Part shown: in pieces, positions 1 to 31,655 of the stretch
Layout: every line of letters starts with the position of its first letter
Numbering within the stretch: the stretch's first letter is position 1
Assembly: GCA_020137815.1 (NCBI GenBank)
Contig: CM035355.1
Coordinates: 1,512,774-1,576,773, forward strand
Direction of reading: 5' to 3'
Origin: Hormiphora californensis
Taxonomy: Eukaryota > Ctenophora > Tentaculata > Cydippida > Pleurobrachiidae
DNA: 64,000 bases
The notes under the pieces: generated by a model
The model's input: only the letters and a program-made list of their open reading frames with translations
Databases searched by the model: none
Told to the model about the DNA's origin: nothing
Translations under genes and position numbers: made by a program

Positions 1-3000
1 TGGTATATGGTAGATGGGGGGACAACAACTCGGATAAGATATCCCCTGATGAGTTGTATGTTTGGCAGCAACAACTTCGTCAGATGCAGGCCCACAAGAA
101 CTGCAACTCTACCACAATGGAGGAAGCAACACCCACACCACAACCCCCTACTGCTGTCAAGAAACAACACAAAAACAAGGTTTGTGGAAACAAGATATGT
201 GTTCCTTGAGATTATTTACTTTTCTCGACCTTCTCACGTGGGGTGGTTTGAACTAGAAATTATAATTATCACGGCTGGATCAGGATTAACATTGATCATT
301 TCAGCTACCAAAAAAGGAAAGCCTGCGACAGAAGGCTACAACATTAATATTTGGGTTGAAGGTCGGGAGGGATAAACGGAAATCGAAGGGAACTAACTCA
401 TCCAATAGTTACACTGAGGAGGAGACGCCTAGCTGCTCATCACTCGATAAGTAAATATAATTAGCAATGAACTGTGTGGACTATCAGTGTGTGATATAAT
501 TACCAATTGGTTAAATAGTTAATTAAGTAGTTGCTAATTGTTAGTTATTTGCTAATTCTATATGTCATGTCAGTGCAGTTGCTAATTAATTACCATATTT
601 CAGGTCAGGGTGTTCAGAGAACCTTCCTCCCTCTTCCGATGTGTTGACGATACTAAAAGTGTTTGCTGGCACTGCACTTGAGAGTACAACCCCTAATGCT
701 GAATACAGATCTGTTCTAGCCACAGTTGATAGCACCGTGCTAGAGGTAATTAGTTAGTTAATTAGTTAATTGATGATTTTATCAGTTAATTATTAGGGTG
801 AATGAATTTAATACAGTTACAATGGATCACGACACAACTTAATTTCAGATTAAGAAACAAGCTATAAAGAAGTACTCACTGAAGGATAGCGACCCAGCTC
901 ACTACATTATAGTGTTATCTACTGGCAAGTACTTGGATAATAAGGGGAATAAGATCAGCTCTAAATGCGAGGTTTGTAATGCTTCTACAGTCGGACTCCT
1001 ATTTACCGGGATGCTCGGGGGAAAGGGTGCCCGGTAAATCGGGGTCCGACTGTATTGTGTTTGTAAATCATTTTACTTCTATTGTGACATTCGGGAGAGT
1101 CGGTATGTTGATTATGTAGTGACATAATTCTTCTTGCCCTCTCTCACCGCGCCCCGAGGAGGGTAATAGAACATTTGACGTCACTATTGCTCTGTCATAA
1201 CCCCCAAATTACACCAATGAGTTTATCAACTGTTCATCAGGGTTTTGGAAGTAAAAGTGAGTGTTGGAAAGAGGATCGATTTGAAGAGCTGTCTAACAAC
1301 TACCATCCCCTACAGAGAGATGCTATTGCCCAGGTAAATATATAACTGAGTCACTGGCCCCCTTAGTACTGAAATAGTGAGTCACTGGCCCCCCTCAATG
1401 TCGCGTTAATATTAGGGCTCTGATATTATATAGGGCTGATATGTCACCTAATCCTAAAATCCTTTATTGCCGGCCCTTTACTGTTTACATTTATATTGAT
1501 CTCTCTCTCTCTCTCTCTCTCTCCTGCAGGACTTTGATAATTGTCGGTTGGAGTTGAGACACCAGGGAGTCAGTATCACAGAGGGATTACACACTTACCC
1601 CTCAGATGGGCCATTTCTCATCCTCATCCAAGGGTATGTGTCACTACCCCCCACTAATTGCAGGCCAATTAATAACATCATGTCACAAATCGGTTTGTGA
1701 GTGATCATCCTAATACCTCTCTCTCTCTTTATAGGAATGATAGACAGAAAGACCGGGCGGTGTATCCAGTGAGAGAAGGGGTGACACTATTCACAGGCAT
1801 TACTCACTCTCCCCCTCATGGATTCTCTGGAAATGTTACCCATCTCCACACACACGAACAGATCAACTTTACTATCCATCGGAAAGGTAAGAGCTAGGTA
1901 TAAGAGCTAGGTTTTATTAGGTGGCCGGTGGGGTATTTCATAGTTTTCAATGTTCACACCAGCTGGGTTGGCGGGTTTATTGTTATAACACAGAAGACTG
2001 GCGTGAACATTGGAAATGTAAGAGAGGTTTTCTGTGTGTGTTTGACAAGGTATAATTTTACTGAGTGTTTCGAGTCTGTATAATTATGCACATTGCACAT
2101 CCTCAGTAACTTAGTGCATGTGAGAGCTGAGAGACTGAGTTCTTTCCACGGAGAGCCCACATCCGGGTTAAATAACCGTGACTGCATAAAGTGGGATATT
2201 AAAGAGATAACGCTTTTGGCACCCTCCTTGCTAGAACTGATAAGACACCTCAGTGGGAAATAGCACGAACTATAACATATTTGTCACGAACACATTATAT
2301 TATTCGATGGAACAATATTTCAGGGTTTTACTGTTCCTTGGAAGGTGGAGAGAAGATATTGTGCGGCCAGACTCTCTCTGTAGGCCGGTTCTACAAATTC
2401 CTGTTTAGGAACTCTATCGAGAATGATATTCCTTTTGCTCCAGGTAGCTTAATTAGTTATTTAATCAACTAAGTAATGAATTGATCAAATGTGTAATTTA
2501 GTATTTCATGAAGCACTAATAAACGTTATAATATGTTGAATTGTATTGTATAACCCTTGTTTGTTTGTCAGATATGGTTGGGTCTCCAGACACACAGAGG
2601 ACTCTCTCTACAGGAACCCTAACATCTGCCTCCCCTGACCTCAATTCCCTACACCTCCACGCAGAGCCACGCTTCATATTCACCCTGGTAATAACAATAG
2701 TAGTGCTAGATAATATTGTGTATTTATGGGTAATGTAATAATGAGTACAAATTGCTATTTGGGTTTCACATCTAGTTGCGATAAGTATAGTTGTGTTACT
2801 ACACCAACAATACACGAGTATAGTTGCTAACAGTTGTCCTCATATTTCAGGACAATGCTGACACAGTGTTTGGATACATAATGACGTGGGAGGTATTGAT
2901 GACACGATACCCCCTTTCTGTGGCCTACATCTCAATAATGTGTCTCCGTCACTCTATAGACCACATGACTCTCCAAGACAGGGGGGTGGTTATCAATACC

Positions 3001-5194
3001 TGTACTGATCATGTAGCAGCCCTGGCCAGAACTGTCCAGGAGAAAGCTAGCAGAGTTCTATCTGGGGAGGAGGGAGGGTCTGCTGTTAGTGTTATCAAAC
3101 CAATGACTCGACTACTAGCTAACTCTCTTGAGATAGTGCACTTTGTTAAGGAGAAGATGGAGGGAGAGCAGGATCTGGAAAAAGTGTGTGTGGCTATGTT
3201 TGAATTCATCGCATATCATGTCGCCAAGGTATTGGAATATCTAGCATATTGTATTGCAACAATAGTTGCAACATTAGATTATTACTAAACATGGATAGAT
3301 AAAGTACTGCTGCATATATTTCTCCTGACATCTTGTTCTCTCTTCTACAGATGGTATATGAGTTGTTGCCTGGGTTATTAGAGTGCCCCAACCAGCCCCC
3401 TATCTCCACCCCCTTCCCCCTCGTCTCCTCCCTGTGAGGTGGGGGACAACACTAGACGGTGGAGTATGCCTACTGCAGCCCTCTCCCCTGTCCGAGAGGA
3501 CGCTTTATCAACCCAGAGTAGAAGTGTGGAGGACTTATCTACATTGTAAGTCTCGTAGATAGTGTCACTTGACAGTCTCGTAGATAATGTCACAGTCTCG
3601 TAGACAGTGTCTCGATTTGTATCTACACATGGACACTGCTGCAGTAGGTGTTGTTAGACAGTCTGGAATTGTACCAGTCCGTTCCTTATCCCAGTGAAAG
3701 AGAAGAAGGGTCGGGAAGATACAAGATTAAAACAATTCACAGATCCATATCTTGATTACATTGACACCTGTCTGAGTCCTGAGGTACATATCTACATTCC
3801 ACAGCTCTAACCCCCTTCTCTCCCTCTCAGGACTGGAAATGGCGAAGAAAAGAAGTCTCGACAAGATCTGACGTGTGTGGGAGGTGTTGTAAAGCGGCTC
3901 GTATCACTTCTCCAGCGTATACACGCTCTAGGTGTGTGTGTAAACTGTAATTTCTAGTAATTAAACCGTGCGAGTGTGTACAGAGTGTGTGTGACAAGGT
4001 CTTGTCTCGTTCAACCCTCTCTCTCTCTCCCTGCAAGGGTTTGAACAAAACACGTCTCCCCCTGTGTAGTAACAACTTCTCCATTCTAACTCCCCCACCG
4101 TTTAGGTAAAGCCAGCAAGCTGAATAGCGGGATAGTTAAGCAGCTCTTCTCATCAACATTCTTCTTTATAAACATGACGCTTTTCAACACTATTATGGAG
4201 TCCCCTGAACAAGTTCTTCTCTTGGGAAAAAGGTAGAAGCTCCAATCTTGAGAGAGAATCTGCAAGCGCGCACTCCAGCACTCCAGTCAAGATATGAAAG
4301 TAGAGTAGCGTCAGCCAACGCGCGCGGGATTCTAATACAAATGCACTGGATAAGATTTCACAGTGCTGACAAGCGCCCCAGGGGACCGATCCTTCTTCCT
4401 CAAACTGACCCCTTCATTCCAGTTTCCCGACCATGAAAATTCATACGATTCACATCCTTGATATCTCCCATCAGTTTCAGGTGTTCCAGATACATGTGCA
4501 GATGGATTACATTTTGAAATGGTCTCACCAACTACAACTGTCCAACTCTGCAGTGAATCAGTTCAAGGATCTGAACCAGCTCCTCGACCTATTATCCCTA
4601 CCAAAACGAGACCTCCTCTCTTCAGAGTGGACATGCACTTGCCAGGGCGTTCCCAATTCTATCTGCTCAGCAACTCAACCATGTTTTATCGAATTACAGC
4701 GTCATATCGAAACCCTTAATTTGGAAACCCTCCCCTCCCCTCTCCTTTGTCCCTGAATCCTCCTCTTCAATTCGACTACAACTCACATCCTACCCAGCAC
4801 TAACAATCCCTCAAAGAGGTTACAGAATCGCTACCTCCTCCGATTTACCAGATCCTTATTCGAGGGAACCTATCAAAACTTAGCTCGCTATCTCCAGCTC
4901 CACTTCTACTTCTAGTTCTACTTCCAGAGACAAATATACCCGAAATCTACAAGACATTTCCATCGAAACTAACAACCGATGTTTGGGGCTTAAAACTGAA
5001 ACTCAGAACTAGTGGAAGTATCATGGTAACGGAGGTGATACCAGGTTCACCGGCTGCTTCAAGATTCATTCGCTGCCGGGGATGAGATCACATCAATTAA
5101 TGACACTCCTGTCACCGGGACATCGATTAAGTTTTGTAAAAAGTTGATAGAGGAAAGTGTAGGCCAGGTGAAAGTGACTGTTTGTAAAGTTTAA
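1..5194 (+). CDS. RADIL-like Rap effector (RA, FHA-like, DIL, PDZ), 5'-partial
   Basis: Exons read as 1-179 (partial), 305-450, 604-745, 849-971, 1241-1333, 1530-1633, 1735-1886, 2324-2443, 2572-2687, 2851-3228, 3351-3545, 3678-3783, 3831-3931, 4106-4232 and 4423-5194. All junctions are GT-AG and phases agree up to 3351. A Ras-association domain (604-1333) is followed by an FHA-like region (1530-2443; LHTYPSDGPFLILIQG), then DIL-type sequence (LLANSLEIVHF near 3106; QLFSSTFFFINMTLFN near 4139; FPILSAQQLNHVLSNY near 4655), and a C-terminal PDZ domain ending at 5194. This order matches RADIL; vertebrate RASIP1 lacks the PDZ. The family binds active Rap1 and regulates adhesion and cytoskeleton. 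From 3396 onward the frame must move by one extra nucleotide about five times (near 3396, 3780-3860, 4610, 4850 and 5073), so this end is mis-assembled or decaying. AATAAA lies at 5440. Confidence 0.8.
3396..5080 (+). other. Cluster of apparent +1-nt frame breaks in the RADIL-like gene
   Basis: Conserved DIL and PDZ motifs continue across five points but in a frame one base later each time. One is a C5 run at 3396-3400. One lies between the exon ending 3783 and the middle of exon 3831-3931. One lies between the LLSLPKRDLL motif and FPILSAQQL near 4610. One is near 4850, before the PDZ. One is inside the PDZ near 5073, between PGSPAAS and AGDEITSIND. Each is repaired by ignoring one base. The exact base cannot be fixed except in the homopolymer. 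Confidence 0.6.
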
Positions 5195-5589
5195 ACCGCG
5201 GGAACTTTTTTTTATGAAATCTAACCAAGCTGGTTAGGAATTAGGACATTTCATACTGACTATCTGCATGCAAGTCTAGTTATGATCGCCATGTTTTTTA
5301 CTGCTTTTATACTTAATTTTAATTCACTGGTCACTGGACCCCATTCCCGGAGTCTTGTGTGTGAGTCTCGGAGTTGGAGTCAACTTGGACAGCTAAATTA
5401 AGTTAATTAGTAGGTACCTAATTAATTTAAACTAATACTAATAAAGCTTAGGATGATATTTATGACGAATGATAATAATCAAATCATTATGTGGACTACT
5501 ACCTTTAACCTTAGATATTACTAATGTGTAAGAAGAGTTAGACGACTAGTTTTTCTTTACATTTTGATATTTACACTTGAAAGAGAAAG

Positions 5590-6090
5590 AGACTGTCAGG
5601 CCAATATGCTCTGATAAGAAAGAGGTATAGTTGACTACATCTAATGTATGAGTATGCAATGACTATGATATGTTTACAATATTTCAATTTCGTCCCGTTT
5701 CTTAACAAAATGGTTTTCATTTGCAATATGCTCTGACCACAGTTCTCGTGCGCTCCACCTTATATTATTTGAGAGAAATGAGAATAGGGTCAGGCCAATG
5801 CTCTGACAGGCAATATGAGTATTATATGGAGGAGCCGGTCAGGTATCGTACAGGCTGTCAGTCGACTGAGACTGTGAAGTGTGAGGCTAGGCAGGAGACT
5901 GGACGTAATTTGTCAACGGTCTGGTGAATGGAGCACAAGAGCAGTGCTCTTCTGCAATCTGCATCATAACAATCAAAACGGGGTCTGTCTGTCAGGCCAA
6001 TGCTCTGACCACAGTTCTCCCGCGCTCCGCGTGCAGACTGCAGAACAGAGAGAGAAACGAGAATGGGTCAGGCCAATGCTCTGACAGGGG
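5590..6090. repeat. Copies of the TCAGGCCAATGCTCTGA short repeat family
   Basis: The core TCAGGCCAATGCTCTGA, often inside CTGTCAG...CTGACAG, occurs near 5596, 5727 (partial), 5790, 5993 and 6068. Longer copies have CACAGTTCTC after the first core and GAGAATRGG before the second, so a unit looks like two direct cores bracketing 20-60 nt. Other copies lie at 7432 (reverse), 45502, 45536, 60751 (reverse, degenerate) and 61142-61209. The ends of each core are self-complementary. Confidence 0.7.
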
Positions 6091-6235
6091 TCTGTCGGGC
6101 GCTGCTAGACCCTATTTCTTATTCTACTAGACAGTGCGCTCAGATACTAGACCCGATCTGAGCCTGTATGACGGCGCCATATCCCATTTGATTCGACAGT
6201 GTGCTCATATGGGGTCGGATTTGACATGTTCCTTG

Positions 6236-6690
6236 TCTGTCAGCTCTCACACCGGGCCTTTGGCCCGGTGTGAGCTTACGCGAGCCCGAGGCGCTTAAGT
6301 GCCGAACAGACAGACTGCGTAGCATGGCAAGGTCGGATCGCGGCGCCAGACAGATCTGAGCGCACTTCCAATTGCCTGTGAAAACAGGGTCTGCCGCCAC
6401 CAGTGGCATCACTCCAGACAAATCTTTTTGGCGCCGCGGACCACATCTGAGCGCACTGTACTGTCGAGTCGCCATTTGATTTTTGACCCAATATGGTGCC
6501 GCCATATGAAGTATGAACGTTTGTAGACTGGCGCGTTATGAAGTTGGCTGTTCCCAGCGCGAGCTGGGGACAGCCAACTGGAGTTTAATCGCCCGGCAGG
6601 GCGATTAAACTGGTTTAAATCCCGACTCCGATCCCGAGGCGCCAGCCGAGGGTGAGGGGGAGGTGATTTAAACCTATAACGCGATAGGCT
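6236..6690. repeat. Cluster of three perfect stem-loops
   Basis: Three hairpins sit close together: one around a TTT loop at 6246-6274 (stem CTCACACCGGGCC), one at 6544-6579 (stem GTTGGCTGTCC-like, one mismatch) and one at 6583-6611 (stem AGTTTAATCGCCC). Outer GGTTTAAAT and ATTTAAACC segments (6611-6619 and 6664-6673) form a fourth, wider pairing. Purpose unknown; such clusters are usual inside fold-back transposons. Confidence 0.6.
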
Positions 6691-6708
6691 AACAAACGTT
6701 CATATTTT

Positions 6709-7194
6709 ATGAAACCCGATAGTAATTACACACAAATAAGAGACACAACACAAGGTGAAACACACTAGAACTGCTGGTAAATAGTCAACAGATACCCTGA
6801 AAATGTGTGTAGACTTAGTGTCTACTGTTCCTAACATGTTTGAGAAAGAGAGAGAAAGATTAGGGGCAATACACACTGTCACAGGTAATGAACAGTAAAA
6901 GAGACAATGAGAGAGAGAAATGAATGGAATGTGATTCTTTTCACTCCTTATGAGAGAGATAACATTGAAACGTGTTGCAGACATGTTTCCCCTTTCTTTT
7001 GTTGACAGAACTGTGTGTTTACACACATTTTCAATACTTAGAATTTTACACGCATGTTATTCAAATGAAGAGAAACGCGTGAAAAAGGACACTGGCCTGA
7101 TAAATCGCAAGCAGGGTGTTAAATCCCCCAGCTAGCAGTTATCATGAGCGCGCAAAATCTTCAAACGACTGATAAATCAACTATCGGGTTTCAT
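6709..7194. mobile_element. Candidate non-autonomous inverted-repeat element
   Basis: ATGAAACCCGATAG at 6709-6722 is exactly repeated in reverse complement at 7181-7194, about 486 nt apart. A second nested pairing (GGYGCCGCCATA near 6496 and TATGGCGGCGCC near 7208) flanks it. No transposase reading frame is present. No clear target-site duplication was identified, so the class is unknown. Confidence 0.5.
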
Positions 7195-7880
7195 ACTATT
7201 ATATTAGTATGGCGGCGCCAGACCCCATACAGTCCATTCCGATCTGATGCCGCACGTCACGTGACACTGTCAGTGGTTTGACTCAGACTACCCGTACCAC
7301 ACTGTGGTCCACAGCTTCCAACTGCTGCCTATAATTCAATGGACTAGATCTTTACCCCATGTGGACCTGTTCACTTTGAGGATGTCTGATTGTCTGGCGT
7401 TTTGAATCGAAACCCGGGGTCTGTGCGTTGCCAGACCTGTCAGAGCATTGGCCAGGGCCTGACCATATTCTCATTTCTTTCGCGTGAATATGATGTTCCC
7501 GACCATCCTTCAATATCATTCACTGGGCATTGAAGGAGGTATAAGGGCGCACCCGCCCTCGAACACATTCATTGAATGAATCATTCTCGTAGATCTAGTC
7601 CATTAATAACAGTTCAAAATGAAACGCAGTTAATTTTCGATGTCGATATATATTGTGTTCAACTATATCAATTACAGTTAATCTATTATCTCAAGAACGA
7701 CTCAAATTTTGGAGAGAGGGACAAAGTATACATGATCATGATGATGGTGACTATCCGGTGGTATAATATATGTTGTGACAGTCGCACTTCCAGTTGCAAC
7801 TATGATTAGCACAATAAATTCAGCGGTAATAATATCTAAATAATCGCTTTATGAATAACTCTCAAGATCTTACAAAAACT

Positions 7881-7983
<103 letters not shown>

Positions 7984-8597
7984 CTCTAAAACTTCGAAAA
8001 CTTATATATTCAACATAGTAAAGAGCTTAAATATCAGTCACTACAACCAAAAACACTCGCACTCACAGCATAGCTAAAATAACCTCTAAAATTCGTGTAA
8101 ATGTATAACTATGATTATACTACCTTCTGTCTCTAGAAGAACAGATCCAGCACAGCGACATACGTATTCTCTCTTTTCTCCCTCCCTTTTCTCCCTCCCT
8201 CTCTCTCTTTTCTCTCTCTCGATCTATATCTATATCTCTAAACTGTTAGAAAAACAACAGTATGAACAGTACAAGGTGTATACCCTACAATTATAATGAT
8301 GGTGATTTTCCCAATTGATAATTAACCCAAGGAAACCAAGTGTATTTATAGAGCAGTACTCAGTAGTGTATATAATAGAGAAGGAGCGCTAGAATTAGAA
8401 TATCTGAAGCTCTTTACAAAAACTATATAGATAAAAACCAGAAACTCACGGAACACATGTGCACACAACTGCACACTTTATATAACCGTACGTGTGCACG
8501 CGTGGCACAAGACACTAATAAAGAGAGAGAGTCGTGTCTATCTACATAGTCCCTATCGTGATGATCGCATTGATGATGACGATGATGTTCTCTCTTT

Positions 8598-27019
<18,422 letters not shown>

Positions 27020-30000
27020 TGTTTGATCTGAAGCTGATCCCGACAACCGTGTTGTGAGTTCTCTTAATTTTCAATTGATATATCCTCAGAGTGACACGTT
27101 TAACTTCTCATTCCATGTACTGCCTATATAAGAGAGAGGTCTGGTTAATGGTTACCATGGTTACAGAACAATCACGCTTAGTAAGTAGTTAATGTGCATG
27201 CCAAGAGAGCGCTTTATTTCCTAGCCACACAACATAATATATATATCGTATAGAGTAACTAAATAAAAGAGCACTCTTACTACAGAATATATAAAATAAC
27301 GGAACTGCTGCTTTAATGTCCCGGATATATACTTAAGAACAGCTCAACATAATGTAGTACAAGGAAGAGAGATACATTAAACAGAGAGAGATACATTAAA
27401 CAGAGGCCCACTACTACTGCAGAATGTATGGCATTTCAGGAGTAAAATATGCACAGAAAGCTAAAATTAGGAAAGAGCCGACATAATGCGCTAGCCCCGC
27501 AAGTTACCGTGTACGTGGCACTATCTAGATATTTGGATATACATTCCTCTGAACCATGGCCCGTGGGGTAATAACCATGCAAATAACTATAATGCGAAAT
27601 GTGGGGGAGGAGCACCCCCATTCACATATAAAACAGTAAATTGTATGCGGTTTGAATATATACTTCATAAAATACTTTACTAAAACAAACGACTATTATA
27701 TATTCCTGTGAATCTGTGATGCGTATTAGGCCAATACCCCCATGTGTTATAATTTCTATTTAGGTTTGAAACCTCAAGAAGAAAGAGAGAACTAACTGGG
27801 CTCTCCATCTAATATCTATCTATCCCATTTACTTTCACATTTCTTCAATTATTTTTAATTCACAGAGCTCTTCTTATCCAGAGAGAGAGATGCTCACAGA
27901 ACGGTAGCTCATCATGCAGCTTTAAATACAGTGCATACTGAGAGAGAGAGAGAGGCTCGGCAAACTGCACAGTGCACTCTCAAGAGGAGAATGGCAATTT
28001 GGCCACCCTTTCTCATGTAAAACAACCTGTGTGACTTGAGGAAAGGCAAGCAGGAGAAAGAGCTGTCTTTTGCTTAAAGATCCTTCATTTTCAAGGCACC
28101 AACGCTCCCAATTTACATTTCGGTGCGTTCATAAAAATGGAGAACACTGAGCTACAAGTTATACCGCAGCTACAACTTATATATTGCTCGAGAGCCGCGT
28201 TCGATATATTATCTAGAAACACATGCACAGATAAACTAAGTTAAAAGGGGAAAGGAGTGACAAATGTTAGCACCGAGAAGACACGAAGAAAAAAAGGGAA
28301 AGTGAGTATCGGAAAGAGAGTTATTGCAGTATCAACACGTGTATAGGATCAAAGAAGGGGAAATTACCAACACTACAGAAGACAAAACATCTAATTCGTT
28401 CTGAATACAGTCTGAGACAGAGGGAACAAACCAACTGGGCAGCAGTGAGGGCAGTAATAAACCTTTTCATAGAACGTCCATGCAATTAGAGGCTGCAGCA
28501 ACAGCTGCAGTAGAAATATAAAACTAGTTGAAAAACAAAAGGGGAACCTTTTCAAACATCCTAATGTGTTTTATCACACCTTCTAGCGAGACGAACAACA
28601 ATTAGTGCACCAACCATAACAAGAGGGAAGAGGTATGGCCAACAAAGAAGGTGGTAGAAAACCATTCATCGGTATAACAAGAGGTTTCGCAAGTTTCAGG
28701 GTAGTGTGTAAACTTGCTTACATATAATAGTGCAAGTAGCTAACACTGTTATACACACACTGGACACAGTAAAACTCACTGGGCTCAGTTCTATAGGAGA
28801 TAGAGAGCGGCCCAGGAGGGGAGGGAATGAAGGGAAGCGATCCAATTAGCAACACAGCCAATGGTGTTCATTGATCGGGTCACGTGCTTTCACAAGTGAG
28901 GAAACCAGATAATCACCGGTGTAAATCACACATCTATCTCTCTATCTGTGTGTCATCTCCCTCTCTGACTAGTCTATATCTCTCTCTTCTTCTTCTTTAC
29001 CTCAATCTCTATCTCTCTCTCCTCCTTGACTCAGTCACTCACACAAACACATACACGTCACACACTAAAGATCAAAAGCGTTTTGATTATCCAACAATAT
29101 CTCTTCAAGTTATTCAAATTAAAGCAAAACAGAGTAAGCATCAGTCATCCCTCAATCATGTTAGCCCGAGCGATATATCACTGTAGTCTGTAGGCCGTAG
29201 GGTTCAGATCTGCTCCTTTCAACTCGGTAGGTATAGAGGCTAACTTTCAATTCAGTCTCGGTAGACAGATAGAAGCCAACTCTAAATGAACTTCAGTTGG
29301 TTTCATGTACAGTCAAAAGGGTTGATCCAGGTCAACAAGCGCCTCACTTGTCACATACAAAATACCATCAGCTCTCAAGTGTGTGAGTGGGCATATATAG
29401 ATGACACACTCCGATCTAGACTCTCATTCCCTTTGCTATATTCAAAGGACCCGACAGATAATGAACAAAACATTGCGGCCTGTGTATCCAGGCAGTGTAC
29501 AGCAGCTAGTACGTTGAATATATTATTTCAATTGACCTTCAAAAAGAACAAAATATGCAGTTGTAAAAAGGAAAACAGCAGAAAAAGTTGTGTGTTAGAA
29601 AACACAATTATTACGCTACTTGGGAGAGAATGTGCAAGATGGTCAAGACTCAAGTGTAAGGTGGATCATGATAGCAATGAGAAATTTTTTGAGTAAGGAG
29701 ATATGAGCGAAGAGACAGGAGAGTCAGCACTCAGACAGTCATGGTTATACAAATATATAAGAAGAGATGGAGTGAGGAGCAGGTTTAAAATAAAGTCCAT
29801 GACTCTACTGCTGCACGCATCCCCCTCTCTGTGTAGCGTGTAGGTGGACAATATTTTAAACCTTTTTATACTTATGATATAGTACGTAGTATTCTATGGA
29901 AACGTTTGTACAGATGATTTGATACCCCTCTCTATTATATGAGGTCTGCATCTGAGTGTTAATATAAGTGTTAATATCATTAATAATTAATAATTTATCA

Positions 30001-30520
30001 TTAATATTAATGAATGACGAAAGCATCAACGGTCAGTTATACTCACACACGCACACACAAATACTTTATTGTTTGCTCCGGCCTAAATTTGTGCTAATTT
30101 TCATTCTGTTTAACTGCATATACTTCGAAAGGCAATTTTAGAAGATTGAAGTACAAATCATATTATATTCTCCAGGTCACCGATCTTATAGACACAATCA
30201 AATACTGTGTGTAGGCTAAAAATATACCACCAATGCAGTAACTTTCAGACGCTTCCTCTCCATCTCTCTCTATCTCTCTTTCTCTCTTTCTCTCTCACTC
30301 TCTCAGCTCTCTCTCTCTCTCTCTCTCAGCTCTCTCCCTCTCTCTCTATCTCTTTCTCTATCCCTCACTCTCTCTTCTCTCCATCCCTCTCTTTGCTTGT
30401 GTAATTCTCTCTTCCAACTAACCTTTCCTTTTCGCCTCTCATTTCTCACACTCGCCTTATTTCTTTCTTCTCACCTGCACATCTTTCTCTATCTCATCTC
30501 TAGAGAGAGAGAGATAGCGA

Positions 30521-30522
30521 TA

Positions 30523-30600
<78 letters not shown>
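30521..30600. repeat. (CT)n microsatellite
   Basis: Pure CT run preceded by GAGAGAGAGA at 30502-30512, so the flanks can pair as GA/CT. Confidence 0.95.
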
Positions 30601-30602
<2 letters not shown>

Positions 30603-31159
30603 CTCTATCTGGGTTATTAAAGCGGCATAACATCCAGTGCAGGCAACACTCGGCAACCGCCGTCATCCGGGGGACTGGTGCATTAAGACTGAATATCAAG
30701 CAGTATTATATCAGACGTTTGGTAGTACCCACCTGTTACTTTCTGACCACATTAAACCAAATTTGACGGCGAAGATCCGGTGTATATAATGACCTTCCGG
30801 CTTCCCTTTGTGGAATAGGGCCAAAATAATCCTGTGAGAATCTTTTCCAAGTTTTTTCATGAAGTGTATGATCACTTTATCAAGACCTGATACCTGGAGG
30901 TAACCTCATTTCAACCCTTGGATGAACAAGAATATTTGCACCATATCCATAGCGCTGTATTTCCCTGTCATCGGCCATCTGACACCCCTAATATAATCCC
31001 CCCCTAATTATATTTACAGATACACATCCCATCACCCATGTGAAAGTGAAACGTGAGCCAGAATTAATTAGGCTCCGATTCTATGTGATCTCAACTCATC
31101 TCATCTCATACCTAGTTATCAATGGCAATAGTTGTGGAGCACAATTCCAATGACGAAGA

Positions 31160-31250
31160 AATGACCCGAGATTTCTAAACCCTGTATGATATTTTTAGCA
31201 AACGTGCTAAAACGATCATCCGAAGGCATCCACCCGGGCATGGAACAATT
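31160..31250. repeat. Dispersed repeat, copy 1
   Basis: GAGATTTCTAAACCCTGTAT, GATATTTTTAGCAAACG, TGCTAAAACGATC and TCCG occur in this order. The same series with small changes is found at 55950-56015 in the dyskerin-thioredoxin spacer. The second copy is preceded by GGGGCGGCAGGGGG. Probable fragment of an interspersed element. Confidence 0.6.
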
Positions 31251-31499
31251 CAGGTTGAATCACCATCATTGTAACTAATGTAGTTTATCAGAAACGGTAA
31301 AAACTCAGCTACAAAACCAGCTACAAAGTCAGGCTGGCTGAGAGCTCACATTTATTATCACGTGATTAATGTAAAGTGATAAAATATGAGCTGTTATATC
31401 ATAGCACGTACCACGCCTATCTTTACATCTTAAACTAATAAAGATGAGAGAGCTAATTTTAGCCAGCCATGTGAAGAGAGATAGTGTAAGAGCGATAAG

Positions 31500-31655
<156 letters not shown>

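Noticed and set aside
4040-4104. Exon between AAG and GTAAAG in the RADIL-like gene
   Set aside because: It would break the conserved join from exon 3831-3931 (…ALG) to 4106 (GKASKLNSG); skipping it keeps the DIL domain.
4519-4719. Proline-rich frame MVSPTTTVQL as the coding frame
   Set aside because: The other two frames give clear DIL motifs (LLSLPKRDLL, then FPILSAQQLNHVLSNY).
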